Source: Xylogone sp. PMI_703 (lineage: Eukaryota > Ascomycota > Leotiomycetes). From it: a DNA stretch of 64,000 nucleotides. How positions within the stretch are numbered: position 1 is the first letter of the stretch; each line of letters opens with the position of its first letter. Of this stretch, positions 44,301-56,315 are shown one piece after another. A program made the position numbers and the translations under genes. Below the pieces are notes generated by a model that was not told the origin of the DNA, ran no database searches, and worked only from the letters and a program-made list of their open reading frames with translations. The stretch covers positions 8,184,001 to 8,248,000 of the forward strand of contig JAJTUQ010000001.1 of NCBI GenBank assembly GCA_021399445.1. The letters run 5' to 3'.

Positions 44301-44970
44301 TGTAAAGGCGAATGGAAAAACCAAGAGTAATCCGTCAGCCCATTAATTAAATGCAGGCTATCCCTCTCCTTGGGGGAAAGTGGTGCGAAGATACTTGATT
44401 GCGATTCGTAGTGTATTTGACGAGGATCAAAATTGACCGTAGGACCAAGTAATTCATCTTGAATCTCCAGTGCGCTTAATAAGACGTCTTTATCTAGCGC
44501 TTTCATGTAGCTGCCTATCAGTTGGAGAAGGGATCTATGTCAGTAATCTCTTGACTGAATCCTAGCGGGGCTCAGTAGCAGAAATCAAAAACTCACCGTG
44601 AACCCATATCGACCGCATCACCACATCAGGCCGCGTATTAATGTCCCCATCAAACGGCCCCGCACTCGTCCAGGAGTGAGCTGGCAAATTAGACGCTCCA
44701 TTGAAAAATATATTTGTATATAAGAAGGGAAGTGGGACGACCAGAATGGAGGCGACAGCCACGGAGATAAGAAGGTGAATCAACGGATGCCGCGCCGCAT
44801 GGTATCCATATCTCGTACTCCAGGCTCGAATAGGATGCTGTGGACTCAGGACAGGCGGTTGCGTTGTTCTAAGAGAAAAGTACAAAAGTCACATCAGTAT
44901 CCAAGTGCCTCTTCTTTTGGGGATGCAGCAGAACTTACCCTCGAAAGGGGTACAACAGATACCAAATCAT
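41323..44970 (-). CDS. scp1: SCAP homologue (SREBP cleavage-activating protein)
   Basis: Four exons: 44939-44970, 44597-44868, 42373-44514 and 41323-42314, giving 1145 residues. All junctions keep frame. The N-terminus MIWYLLYPFRGTTQPPVLSP and the first membrane helix (residues about 38-62) are typical of fungal SCAPs. A luminal loop follows, then a sterol-sensing domain of five helices at about residues 280-450 (LGLAYTLTFVYFCVTLAKV; MIAVSTQIAVSMASSFTI; VLAIGLENIFRLISAVIM; LFVLWLLSKFVYPGVVAFC; FDFFYLLTFFVAVLSIDI). Two more helices and C-terminal WD40-like repeats (RRICIWDIRD, NEVCLWNIPER) follow; these bind SREBP. The protein escorts SREBP from the ER when sterols or oxygen fall. The C-terminal WD units are weak, as in other fungi. 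Confidence 0.95.
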
Positions 44971-46382
44971 CGAGACGGATGTCTCTAGGAGGGGGATCCA
45001 GCCAGCCAAACTATGAAAGTGATGGCATGCGATCCTGGAAGCGTGAGTTGAAAGTCGGAGGGATCGAAGGAGGATGTCCTACAGAAGCGCGCACACAGGG
45101 CTGGGGAAGTTCCCAGCAAGTGTGGCAGCAGAGGTTGACAAAGCAAGCCAGTGGAGGGGCTACGCCTGCGTATCTCTTAGGCCGCCCGAGGAAGGAAATT
45201 TCGAGGATAAATGAGGTCTATGGGCATCGTGCTGAAAGAGCTCAAGCATTCAGGTGCGGCAGCATATCGGTTGCATCCGAGGCTGTGGTGAAGAAAAAGG
45301 CTGAAGGGCGATGTGGAAGGGCCACAGCAATGGAGGTTGAGAATTGCAGGTTACATTCGATGCTTGTCGCAAAACCTCCCCAAGATCTCGATACAGTGGA
45401 ATCTGAGCTAGCAGGCGGGCCGAGCGAATCACAAAGCGCCGCTTACGCAAGGCCAAGGCTGAGCTCGGCCGGAACTTGAATCTTGGTTGACAGAGAGGGT
45501 TCGAGAGGGAAATAAGTTAAAGGCTGCGGATGGCCCCCAGGTGGCGTCTGCAGAGAACGATAACTTTTGCCCTAAAGTTAGCAGCACCACACACCAGGCT
45601 GCATAAAATCACCAGCTAGGAACCTGTAATAGAGACAAGAGCGCGAAAGCCAAGCAACAATAGGGTGTGAGACATGCAGCGGAGACCACATAAGCTGAGA
45701 ATGCAAAGCCGTGAAAAAGAAATGCAAGGAAAAAAAAGTACACAGAACAGGCACAAGTATTCCGCCCTGTCGCCCAAAGGCATTATTATTGCGCACGAAG
45801 GAGTTCGCATAGCTTTGCCAATCCTGTCAGTTGTCTGCAGGACCAGGGAGAGCGGCAATACTTCGTAAAGACAAGCAATAATAGCCGCTCTACGATGTCC
45901 CACGCTTCTCCCAGTCCTCGTCTCTACAGTACAGTACTTACTATCCCAAACATCACACGTCCGCCGAACAATCCCACCTTGCGCGCTTCAGCCTGCATGG
46001 TGACACAATGGCGAAGGTTCTAGCATAGAGCTGATTGGGCCCTAGACACCGCGAACAAGGACCAAGCAGAGAGCGTGGCATTATTCATCAAAGATGACAC
46101 TGGAGAATAATGACCTGTCAGTATGTCAAAGTGAGTGAGGAGACGAGATTCCGTCTCGCCTGCCTCCACCGTGAGACATAACGTCCCGTCTGGGATGCAT
46201 AATATGGCAGTTGAAAAATGTACGGTTCTAGTATTTTCTGACGCTCTGTGGAAGAGTTGCAGTCTTGCCTTTGGCTGCTCTCGTGGTGTTCTGGCCGTTC
46301 AGGTCCGAGTAAGTTACGGGAACGAATAACAAAGGAGCCTGTCTGGTAGCGGTATGTAGGCCACGGATGACCAAAAGGTGCA

Positions 46383-46396
46383 GTACTGTACAGTAC
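46383..46396. repeat. 14-bp perfect palindrome GTACTGTACAGTAC
   Basis: The 14-mer is its own reverse complement and sits in a wider imperfect inverted repeat (GTGCA...TGCAC). Related TACAGTACAGTACT and TGTACTGTACTGTACT runs lie at 45925-45938 and 46491-46507. It may be a binding site or simple-sequence DNA. Confidence 0.7.
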
Positions 46397-47340
46397 GAGT
46401 GCACAGTAGCCCAGCGCACGGGTTTTGCTAAGATTGGGGCAGGATTGAGGCAGATTTGGGCCCTTGGAGCCTCGATGGGCAGTGGGAGGTTGTACTGTAC
46501 TGTACTGGTAGGTAAAAGCCCAGAAGCGCGCAACCAGATTCGACGATGGCTGTAACCGAGGCCCCTTCCTCTGCTCCCCTGCGGGTGTTTGGGGGGTACG
46601 GAAGTACCTCTGACAGTTCTTCCTCGGACATATCAACTCTAGGCGACTTTCCGCCCTCAGGAGCCAACCAGCGCCAGAGAAATTCCGAGGGAAACCCCCT
46701 TGACTTTACGGAGTACTGAGTCGTGGAGCACGATCCTCCGGCAATACCCACCAGGGAATTTCCATTTTCCTTCTGCTCTTCCAGACCTTTGTTTGACACA
46801 TGATTGGATAATCTATGAAGTATCATATTGGATATCGATTGCAAGAAGTCCGGCACCGTGGTGTGGAGAATATCTGCAATGTTGCCTGGGCTTTGACAAT
46901 GTCTTGCATAGTGATTAGAAAGTAGATGCCATATGCTTGCTTCCGGTGGCCCGGAATGACCTGGGCTAGCTGGGTTACTTGTTAACAATCTCCTTTCTTT
47001 TGAGAGAGTCACGTGCTCGGGCTTTGCTTCTTTTCTTTGCAGTGGCCTAGACTGCTGTAGAACATCAGCAATAAGTTATCAACATCCACAAGTCGGTAAT
47101 AATAACCTATCATTTATTGATAGCGTGTTGTTTCATTCATTGCCAGGTATGTCGCCGAAAGATGCAATGTCTGTCTCCATTCTCTCCTCTACTCACCTAC
47201 TAATAACTACTAGAATATCTCTTACAGAATCATCACTAACTATAATCACACAACTTTGTCGCGTATAGTGCTTTTATGGTGGCGTAGATGACCATTATTG
47301 CCAAGTCTCACCCAGCTGAAATTGTCTAGAAGCAGCTTGA

Positions 47341-47778
47341 TCAGCAGTAGATGTTAAGACGGACGCCTCTCGTTTCACGCAGTGCCGTGACTCCTGGCAT
47401 AACTTTCTTCATTGGCTTCAGATTTTCGATTCGGCTTTTCCCTGTAGCTGGTCTAGAACTTCCTTGGCGTCCGCTATTGTTATTAATGCTAACTGGCTTA
47501 GGTTCTCTTTGAGTTGGCAGCATTGAACAAATTTTCTTTGGCTGGCGGTTTGTGCTTGGATAGTCGGGCGTTCATCCTGAGGCTCAAATCTCGTCCTCTC
47601 GACCTGCCACAACCGCGCAGTGTGGCGAAGGACTTGTTGCAGATCTACAGCAAAAAGATGCCCCGGGATCTCTTTGCGGGATGACGTCAACAGAGACAGA
47701 CCAAGGACCACCTACAGTTTGTGATACCACATATCTCAGGCAAAAATCAGGACCCTCCATGCTCGAGCATCCCGACAA
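47341..47778 (-). pseudogene. Possible uncharacterised gene or remnant
   Basis: Three overlapping minus-strand frames have protein-like segments: MSGCSSMEGPDFCLRYVVS, then RLWQVERTRFEPQDERPTI and LALITIADAKEVLDQLQGK, then LKPMKKVMPGVTALRE. I could not join them with clean splice sites without meeting a stop. They may be a frameshifted small gene, or exons I failed to resolve. No family is recognised. Confidence 0.25.
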
Positions 47779-48546
47779 TATGAGCTTGTCAGATCAAATC
47801 ATATGCGGGTATATGCTCAATCAATATCACTGATTTGACATGTAGCAGCCATGGTAAGACCTCAAAGAGGTTGGGGGTTACCAGTATCCATTGTTACCCG
47901 AACGACTTCTTCAATCGGACACTGGCATAATTAATTCAGGCATAAAAAAAAGACATCCATAAATATCGGAGTAGGTTCAGTTGAGGGAACTGTCCAGTTG
48001 ATCAATAGGTCTAATACTGATAGGTGAGGTACTCCACACAGAAAGGATAGGTCTCTAGATGTATGTTATACGGGGCCCCAACACAGCAGGCACAGTGTTT
48101 TACTCCGCAGCAGCTAAACACCGAGAACACTTACATCTGACCCTCCGAGTAATGCATTCTTGCTTAGCCCTTGTTAATCGAATTTGAAGCTTTCCCCACA
48201 CTGGAACCGTACCGGTACATCTACCTACTGTGTAAGCTGAGTATCCTATTAAGCACCAGAAATTGTCCATACGCGAAATAGTGCAGCAATGTATCTTCCA
48301 ACCATTTCGTAAATAGTTCCCTCGTTCTAAGCCCTACGTTGCAAGTCTAGTATGTCATTGGATAGGACCATAACCTGAGCTCCTCTGAGCCCCGTTGGCT
48401 CGTACTACCGATATTACGGGGTACCTGGCGAGCCTGGCAGCTGGCAGAATCGTTATCGCTTATCGGTGCTGATTGGAACAACAATCGCTTTACGGCTTAT
48501 ATTTTAATTTCCGCCCTTCCAAAAGGGCCAGCTTTTTCACATCCCA

Positions 48547-49774
48547 ATGGACATTTCGTCGTTACCTATCTCTGTCTGGACTGTCAGCAGCATTGTATTT
48601 GGCTTGATAGCTCTGTCGCCTTTCATCATGGGCTTCTTCGGCAAGAACCAGTTTGAGGTGAAGGGGAAGGTAGGCGACCAAACTTCGTATTGTTCTTCAA
48701 GGGGAGAGGGGGTAGAGGTGTAGATGTGGATTAAGGCTGAATACAGAGTTATAATATAGACTATTCTTGTCACTGGAGGTTCAGAGGGATTGGGCAGAAG
48801 TGCGGCGATACAGTTGGCGGCAAAGGGTGCAAACCTCATCATCATATCAAGAAGTGTAGAGAAACTGGAAGCAGCTCTAGCTGATATCAAGGTGTGTTTG
48901 AAGGCCTCGCACAAGCAGTACGGGACTGTATTAACCAAGAATCATCACACAGGCTGCCGCTCTCAACCCCGAATCCCAATTCTTCCACTACATCCCGGCC
49001 GATCTGGCTGTTTCCGGCACCTCGGCAGAAATTCTCACAAAGGCGAAGGCTCTGAACAATGGCGCTGCTCCCGACATCGTATGGTGCATCGCAGGGGCCT
49101 GCATCCCAAAATTCTTTCTCGACATCGATCTGGCCGGTCTGCGATCGCAGATGGATCTGAACTACTGGGCTGCAACAGAGATGGCACATGCAATACTCGG
49201 AGACTGGCTGAAGCTGGACCCCTCTGCAAAACCTACTGGACAGCCACGCAAAACTCATCATCTCATATTCACTTCCTCCGTCCTCAGTCTATACCCAATC
49301 ACGGGCTACATTCCCTACTCCCCAGCTAAGGCTGCCCTGAAGAGTCTCTCGGATACTCTGGCTCAGGAACTTCTTCTCTATCAGGATCCATACCCAGAAG
49401 TTAAGGTCCATACTGTGGTCCCCGGAACCATCACCTCTCCAGGCTTTGAGCGAGAGACTGCCATGAAACCGGACGTCACCTTGCAGCTGGAGGAGTCAGA
49501 TCCTGTCCAGAGTCCAGATGAAGTCGCCACGTATGCTATTCAAGGGCTAGAGAAGGGCCAGTATCTTGTGACTGTGGCTTGGTTGGGATCATTGATGAGG
49601 GGATTGTCGTGGGGATCTAGTCCGATGAATAATACTGTTTGGGACACACTTGTGGCATTTGCTGCTATCATAATCAGGATATTTGTTATGATGGATTTGA
49701 ATGGGAAAGTCAGGGCGTATGGGAAGAAGCATGGGCATCCACAGCTGTATCAAAAAGGGAAGAAAGCTGTCTAG
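48547..49774 (+). CDS. TSC10: 3-ketodihydrosphingosine reductase (Tsc10/KDSR type)
   Basis: Three exons: 48547-48669, 48760-48891 and 48953-49774, giving 358 residues. The short N-terminal helix (WTVSSIVFGLIALSPFIMGF) anchors it to the ER. The SDR cofactor site is TILVTGGSEGLGRS (residues 42-55). The catalytic residues are Ser in FTSSVLS, Tyr207 and Lys211 (YSPAK). A second hydrophobic segment near the C-terminus (WDTLVAFAAIIIRIFVMM) is typical of the family. The enzyme reduces 3-ketosphinganine to dihydrosphingosine with NADPH in the second step of sphingolipid synthesis. It ends 171 bp from the convergent Sas10 gene. Confidence 0.93.
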
Positions 49775-49945
49775 TTTGGAAGGTGATTTGTAGTTATTCA
49801 AAAGTTTAGCGGAGTATTTGATTAACCGCACGGTTCTCCATGAATGTTTTTTTAGTAACCAGGGAGGATTGTATACAGGAGCCAAATCCTCCTCCAAAAA
49901 TTATATAACAGCATTCCCTCTAATGTAGATATACAAGCTTTTTTA

Positions 49946-51906
49946 TCATAACTTAACGCTCTTGACCACGCCGGTCTTGATACCAGTTTTCTCACCACCA
50001 TATCCACCTCTCTCTTCTCCACCCTTATACACAGCCCGCATGCTCCTGAGCTTCTTCTGGGACTTCTCGAACATTTTCCGCTTCTTGACCCTGGGGTTTC
50101 GAACATCCTTGTTGCGTTTTGGCGCCAAACCCTTGTTCTTCTGGATCTGATAGCTGATGGCTCTCTTTTCATCGTCGCCAAGCTCTTCATCTGTAATCCT
50201 AGCCATCTTGTTCTCATCTTTGGCTCTAGCAATTGCCTCGTGCTTGGCGTCTTTCTCCGCTTTTCGCTTCTTCGACGTCTGTGCTACAAGATCATAGTAT
50301 TCGTCTTCATCGTCACGTACTCCTTGAGCAACAGCTTTGTTGTTATCCTCATCATCATCACTGTCGCCACCAAGAGCCGCACCTCTGCCATACTGATCCA
50401 ACTTCTTCCCTCTCTTCTCTGCTTCTGCGTTGAGTCGTGCCTGGCGGTCTCTTAATCTCTCACGGTACGGGAGATCTGCGTCACCGCCGGCGTCTCTGCC
50501 AGCATCGGCACGTCTATTCGCTTTCTGAGCGATCTGAGAAGTGTAGAACCGCAAGCTCTTCTTCTTGATCGCCTTCTGAGCTGCTTCTTTGGCGTCCATG
50601 GTTTCTTCTTCGCCAAAATCGGAATCGTCATCTGCGAATTTGACGCTCTTTTCAGTCTTTCTCTTAGCTACGGCATTGCGAGATTTAGGAACTAAGTTAG
50701 ATAGATCTGCCAGCTCCTTTTCGGCGCGTTCCATCTGCTTGGCTCGTCTTGTTGCAGCTTCAGAAATAGACTTCTCCTGTATCCGATTCTTACTCTTCTT
50801 CTTAGATAAGGCCTCATATTCCTCCTCAGAACGATCGTTCAATTCCATGATATCAGGTTCAGAGACCAAGTCCTCTGGCTGCACAATTTCTATACTTCGT
50901 GCCCTCAAGGACTTAACTTTCGACCACACTTGTCGACATTGTAACAGACTATCCATGACACTGTGATTTCGTAACTCCGTGGGATCGATTGGTTTTGTTT
51001 TGCCCTCATCTGTTCGAGCAGGCGCGGTTAAGATGGCAAAGTACATGGTTAAAGCTGCGACGTATGCAGCTAATGCTCTATATTTAATGAGTGCCGGCGA
51101 AGGTGTCGTAGGTTTTTCCAATTTAGACGTCTCAGGTTCAACCTCGGTCCTGAGAGTCTCGAGGATAGGTTGTAGTTGGAGAAACTCATTGGCCAAGAAC
51201 TCGAACTCGGGATATCTCGACTGTAGAATCTGTAACCTCTCCTGTGTGCTCATATCGTCCGTAATCTCGATATCTTGTAGAATCTCGGTAGTGACGTCCC
51301 GCTCGTCATCGTCCTTGCCCGTATCAGCCCAGTCGTTCTCATCGAATCCAAAATCAGCCTCGGACATCTTCTGTAACTTCTTCTTTTGCAGCCTCTTGGC
51401 TTCTTCCTCTTCTTCTAATGCATCAGCTTCTGTCTCGATATTATCCGCATCGTAGTAATCCTTTTTGGAAGAACCCCAGCCGCCAACATCCTCTTCATCC
51501 TCTTCAGCGGCTTCTTCATCGGAGCCCTCTTCAGCGCCGCCTCTACCATTCCCAGCATGATAGTCATCATTATTATCCTCTTGATCTTCATCCTCATCCT
51601 CTTCCGACGAATATCCCAGGATTTCTTCGTCCGATGGCTCAAGAAGGGCATCTAGAAAAATATAGTTGTTAGTAACGATTTACCTGATATGGCATGATTG
51701 AACGCACCCTCTTCTGCCCACTTCCTTCTCCGCTTTGCACCTGGACCTTCATCAAGCATCAACTTGTCCCGGTTCATATGGAACTCATCTTCCGAATCCG
51801 CGACATCTTCGAAGGTTGTGAGTGGTCCTAATTTTCCATCTGCGGGATCGTACTCTTTGGGACCAGAGGAAGATGCATCACCAGAAGCCTTTCTTTTCTT
51901 AGCCAT
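49946..51906 (-). CDS. SAS10: Sas10/Utp3, U3 snoRNP component
   Basis: Two exons, 51684-51906 and 49946-51651 (intron GTAAATC...TTTCTAG, split GAT codon), giving 642 residues. The acidic N-terminal part (EEILGYSSEEDEDEDQED and similar) is followed by the Sas10/Utp3/C1D domain near RLQILQSRYPEFEFLANEFL. Basic helical segments follow, then the C-terminal Sas10 box (RAISYQIQKNKGLAPKR, NPRVKKRKMFEKSQKKLRS, ending VVKSVKL). The protein is part of the small-subunit processome that makes 18S rRNA in the nucleolus. Confidence 0.95.
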
Positions 51907-52942
51907 ATTTTAACACCGCGATTCCAATTACGGGCTCCAATATGGTATAAACAGCAATCAATGGCCAGCAATTGGGTTCTCTTACAGCTCTAGTGAAATT
52001 TCGAGATCGGAATCTATTTTTCCTTTATCTTAGCGCCGATTTCGCGGAGAAACGTAAATCCGGCAATTCTGGTAGCGATCCCCACCGAAGTGGTCTGGAG
52101 TCATCAAGTGGAAACTCCTTCTAAATGCTATTAACAAAATGCATTTCACCGCAAAATATCTCTATAGAGGATATACTGTATTCAATATTGCTCAAAATTG
52201 TTACAACTCCCCAAATTGCGATTCCTTCTTCATCTCTCTTTTTGTTTTGTTGGTATGAACATTTCTATCAAAGTCAGAAACCGAGCCTTGCTTCAGTAGT
52301 ACGGCAGAGGAAAGCACGACGTCCCACATGCCCAAACCAACTCAAAACATAGCGCCAATGCGCTAAAATTCCAGGCCCGAAGACCGCCTGTAATTCCAGT
52401 GAGCTTCGGCATACCAATACCCTATAATATGCTATAATTACGGGGCATTTCGGGCTTTCAGCCGCTGACAACACAATGGATTTGGGTAATATCTGGCACG
52501 GTCACCACATGGCAATTCACCCTTGTCCTGCCGTCCATACTCTTAGAAGCAGGTGCACACCCCAAGAATTCCGAGCGTGTTCGGAACTTCTTGTGGTTAA
52601 GGCAAGGGAATAACATAAATCGAGTGTTATTACCGGGCGGGTCCCTCCACCGAAGCCGAGTTGTAGACAAAATGCGGGGAACTACGGGACCTCGACGCTG
52701 AGGAGCAGGAAGAAGCTGGAACATTATTTGTGGATAATACAGGCAATCTATTCCGATTACTTTTATGCTCACTCATCGGCACAGACAGTGCCGTGCGAAA
52801 GGGATGATGGAGATGGGAATAATCAACGAATTGAGTATGGCTGATTACCAAGAGACTTCGCTTTATCATATTTGTATGGAGTCTGCCTCGACATCCCCGG
52901 TCGGTAGAATTAAAAAAAGAATTGTGAGCTAGAGGGACAAAG
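51907..52942. other. Intergenic, divergent promoter region
   Basis: Between Sas10 (-) and the SDH flavoprotein gene (+). Short frames only. No gene seen. Confidence 0.5.
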
Positions 52943-55059
52943 ATGAGGAGATTTGGCGGGGCATGTTGGAGAGCTTCACAGCTAAGAAGTGTCTCACGGA
53001 GCCTACCAAGGCAAAAGGTTCTAGGCAGGATACACCAAAGAGGAATAATCACGGGGCCTCAGTTACGAAGAGCAAGCTCCACGGCTGGTTTATCTTCTGA
53101 GTATCCTTTGATTGATCACCATTACGAGTAAGAACTGCCTGTTTCCACCAAAACCTTCTCAGTCAAATCTGACTATTTATCAGTGCCATTGTTATCGGCG
53201 CCGGAGGTGCAGGGCTACGGGCAGCAGTTGGTTTAGCTGAGTCTGGGTTGGAGACTGCCTGTATCACGAAACTTGTTCGTGAGAGTCTGTATAAGTTATA
53301 CATTTATTAGCACAACTAACACTGCTGGTTATAGTTTCCTACGCGGTCTCATACCGTAGCTGCACAGGGAGGAATCAATGCAGCTCTGGGTAACATGACT
53401 GAGGGTAAGTGGGCAATATACTTCCTTGGTTTGTAGGATTCGTCTCATATTAGCTTAGATGACTGGAGATGGCACATGTATGACACTGTCAAAGGTAGTG
53501 ACTGGCTCGGAGATCAAGATGCAATCCATTACATGACCCGTGAAGCACCAAAAGCAGTATATGAGCTTGAGAATTACGGCATGGCATTTTCTAGGACTGC
53601 TGATGGCACAATATATCAACGCGCTCTGGGTGGCCAATCGTTGAAGTATGGAACCGGTGGCCAAGCTTATCGAACTGCCTGCGTGGAAGATAGAACTGGT
53701 CATGCTCTTCTCCACACGCTTTACGGCCAGAGTCTAAAGCATGACACTAACTTCTTCATTGAGTATTTTGCCCTAGATCTTTTAATGGTGGACGGGTCTT
53801 GTGTAGGCGTTCTTTGCCTTAGTATGGAGGATGGAACTCTTCACCGAATGTTTGCTCGTAATACAGTTTTAGCTACTGGTGGTTATGGACGAGCGTATCT
53901 GTCTTGCACGTCGGCACACACGTCCACGGGCGATGGAAATGCAATGGTCGCTCGAGCTGGCTTGCCGAATCAAGATATGGAGTTCGTTCAATTCCATCCT
54001 TCTGGAATATATGGCGCTGGTGTACTGATCACAGAAGGTGCTCGTGGTGAAGGAGGTTACCTGCTAAATGGAAATGGAGAAAGATTCATGGAGAGATACG
54101 CACCAACAGCCAAAGATCTTGCTTCTAGGGATGTGGTATCGAGGTCAATGAACATAGAGATCAGGGAAGGGCGAGGATGCGGAGCTGAGAAGGATCACAT
54201 CTACTTGCAGCTGTCTCACCTACCAGCTGAAATAATTAGAGAGCGCTTACCTGGGATTGCTGAAACAGCCAGCATATTTTCTGGGATTGATATCACAAAA
54301 CAGCCTATACCTGTTCTTCCTACCGTTCATTACTGTATGGGAGGTATTCCGACAAACTTCAGGGGACAGGTCCTCACGGTTGCAGAAGATGGCAGTGAAA
54401 CCCCCGTTCAGGGACTTTATGCCGCTGGAGAGTCTGCATGTGTCTCTGTGCATGGAGCCAATAGACTGGGAGCCAACTCACTTCTCGACATTGTTGTATT
54501 TGGGAGGGCTGCAGCTTTGCATATAGCGGAAAATAATGATAAAGGTGCGCCTCATCTCCAAGCACCTGCGGATATTGGACGAAAATCTCTCGAGGATTTC
54601 CACAGGATTCGGACAGCAGATGGGGATGTCTCGAGTGCACAACTGCGCCTTGACATGCAAAAAGCTATGCAGTCTGATGCCGCCGTCTTTCGAACAGAAT
54701 CATCCCTCGCAGATGGCTATGACAAGATCCGGAATGTCGAGCAAGGTTTCAAAAATAGACTTGGTGTGACAGACAAGAGTCTTATCTGGAATAGTGACTT
54801 GGTCGAGACCCTGGAGATGAGAAACCTACTTACGTGCGCCGTTCAAACGGCTAAAAGTGCGCTGGACAGGAAGGAGAGCAGAGGTAGTCATGCTAGAGAG
54901 GATTTCCCGGATCGGCTAGATGCGCAGTGGTTGAAACATACACTATCATGGCAGAGAAAGGAAGGAGAAGAGGTCAAGATTGGGTACCGTGATGTGGTGA
55001 TGACAACTTTAGACGAAAACGAGTGTGCCAGTGTTCCTCCAAAAACGAGATCATACTAG
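52943..55059 (+). CDS. SDH1: Succinate dehydrogenase flavoprotein subunit, diverged copy
   Basis: Four exons: 52943-53127, 53184-53274, 53335-53404 and 53459-55059, giving 648 residues. The intron after exon 2 has an unusual GTTCGT donor, but the join gives [18 protein letters not shown], so it is right. A mitochondrial presequence rich in Arg/Ser precedes the FAD fold ([14 protein letters not shown]). His98 (RSHTV) is the covalent-FAD histidine. The active-site segments [41 protein letters not shown] and [13 protein letters not shown] are present. Compared with the near-invariant fungal SDHA, several conserved spots differ (for example SAHTSTGDG for HTCTGDG, and [11 protein letters not shown]). 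It may be a second SDH1 rather than the main one; that is inference. Confidence 0.88.
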
Positions 55060-56315
55060 AATAGACTTGGTTCCTCTTGAATTCCTTTCTTAGCTGCCGC
55101 ACGCATATATACGGTTTGTTGTTGCTACGTATCAGAACCACAAGCTGATAGCCACAGGATACGGGTCAACTAATCTACTTTCCTACGTTTTCGACGGGGA
55201 AGCTATAGGCGCCTGGAAAGGTCTACAATGGGCAACCTGGGTCCCCCCAAGACACAATATCAGCACCAATATCTCTGCATTGACAGCACTTCGGTCATCT
55301 GGTGTATCCAAGGAAATGTTTCTGCTGCCTGACAATAAGTTTTCCACAACTCCCGGATGCATGGAAACAGATAATTTCCAGACTAGATGGTGTTCAGACT
55401 GCACAAGAATTAATAACAATAAAGCCGCGGACCATTTGGCTAAGTTAGGAGAATACACCGAATGGAATATAGGACAAACCTCCGTCCTTATTATAATCAA
55501 CGGGACCCTCCGCCTTCAAAGGCTTTCGTGACTTTCTTATATCTAACAAATTCTACACTTAAATATGTATATAACTAACTATATACTTTTCTGTCACTAT
55601 AACGCACTCTTGCTTGCGCTTGAGCCGGGTTAAGCTCAGTTTTGGACACCAAGCATTGATAAAGATTGAACTATCTTGGCATCCAAAGGTTGTTGTTGTT
55701 GTGGTCCATCTCCTTGCCGGAACGTCGGTTGTCTTTTCCAAAGTTCTCGGCTCACTTGACTCCCTTTGGAGAAAGGATTCTCGCCTTTCAAGCTATATAT
55801 ATTTATCTGATACGAATAATTGCAAGGTTTCTCCTCGCCCCGCCTCCGCATTTTCCCCCTCCACGATGTGTTCAGCGGCGTACACTCTAAATAATAGGCC
55901 ACCGGTAGTCCACGGTTATATTTCCGTGGATTAGGGCTAAGGATGGTAGATCCATTATATACCGTCGTAAGAGGTCGATTTGCACTAGCAGCTTCACAGG
56001 TATGCATCAAAATACCCGACTGGTTAGATAGCGCTGATCATCAATATATATGTCGGTCCGCACTCCGCCACCAAGACAAGTATACTTCCTTGCAAATTTG
56101 ACTTCTACGTTGTCGTTTAGGCTCGGTATGTGTTTTCTGAATGTCACGCGCAAAGCGGTTTCTTGATATTGCCAAGAATGTCAACAAGGAATATATAGTG
56201 TCTTCGAGATGGATGCTTATAAAGAGGGAGAAGATCCCGTCTATTGTTGAACTTGGAGATATCTTTCTTCATCCTTCACAATTAAAACGACTTGTGTTGA
56301 TTTGAGGCTCTCAAG
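55060..56315. other. Intergenic, SDH 3' flank and LPMO promoter
   Basis: No gene seen; short frames only. A TATATATAT run lies near 55792 and another near 56044. The TATA box of the LPMO gene is at 56218-56223. Confidence 0.5.
56218..56223 (+). promoter_or_regulatory. TATA box of the AA9 gene
   Basis: TATAAA lies 98 bp before the ATG at 56316, a common spacing for fungal secreted-enzyme genes, which are usually strongly inducible. Confidence 0.5.

Larger units (their letters stand above)
44971..48546. other. Gene-poor 3.6-kb divergent region
   Basis: Between SCAP (-) and 3-ketosphinganine reductase (+). Open frames exist on both strands (for example around 46430-47010 minus) but none shows a family or splice logic. 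It carries GTACTGTAC-type palindromes (45925-45938, 46383-46396, 46492-46507), a TACGGAGTA at 46707-46715 and a possible gene remnant at 47341-47778. Confidence 0.4.

Noticed and set aside
44775..45479. 234-residue open frame on + overlapping SCAP exons 1 and 2
   Set aside because: It lies antisense to well-supported SCAP coding exons and has no family features.
46428..47012. 194-residue open frame on minus
   Set aside because: Low-complexity composition, no recognised motif, overlaps many other open frames; not distinguishable from chance.
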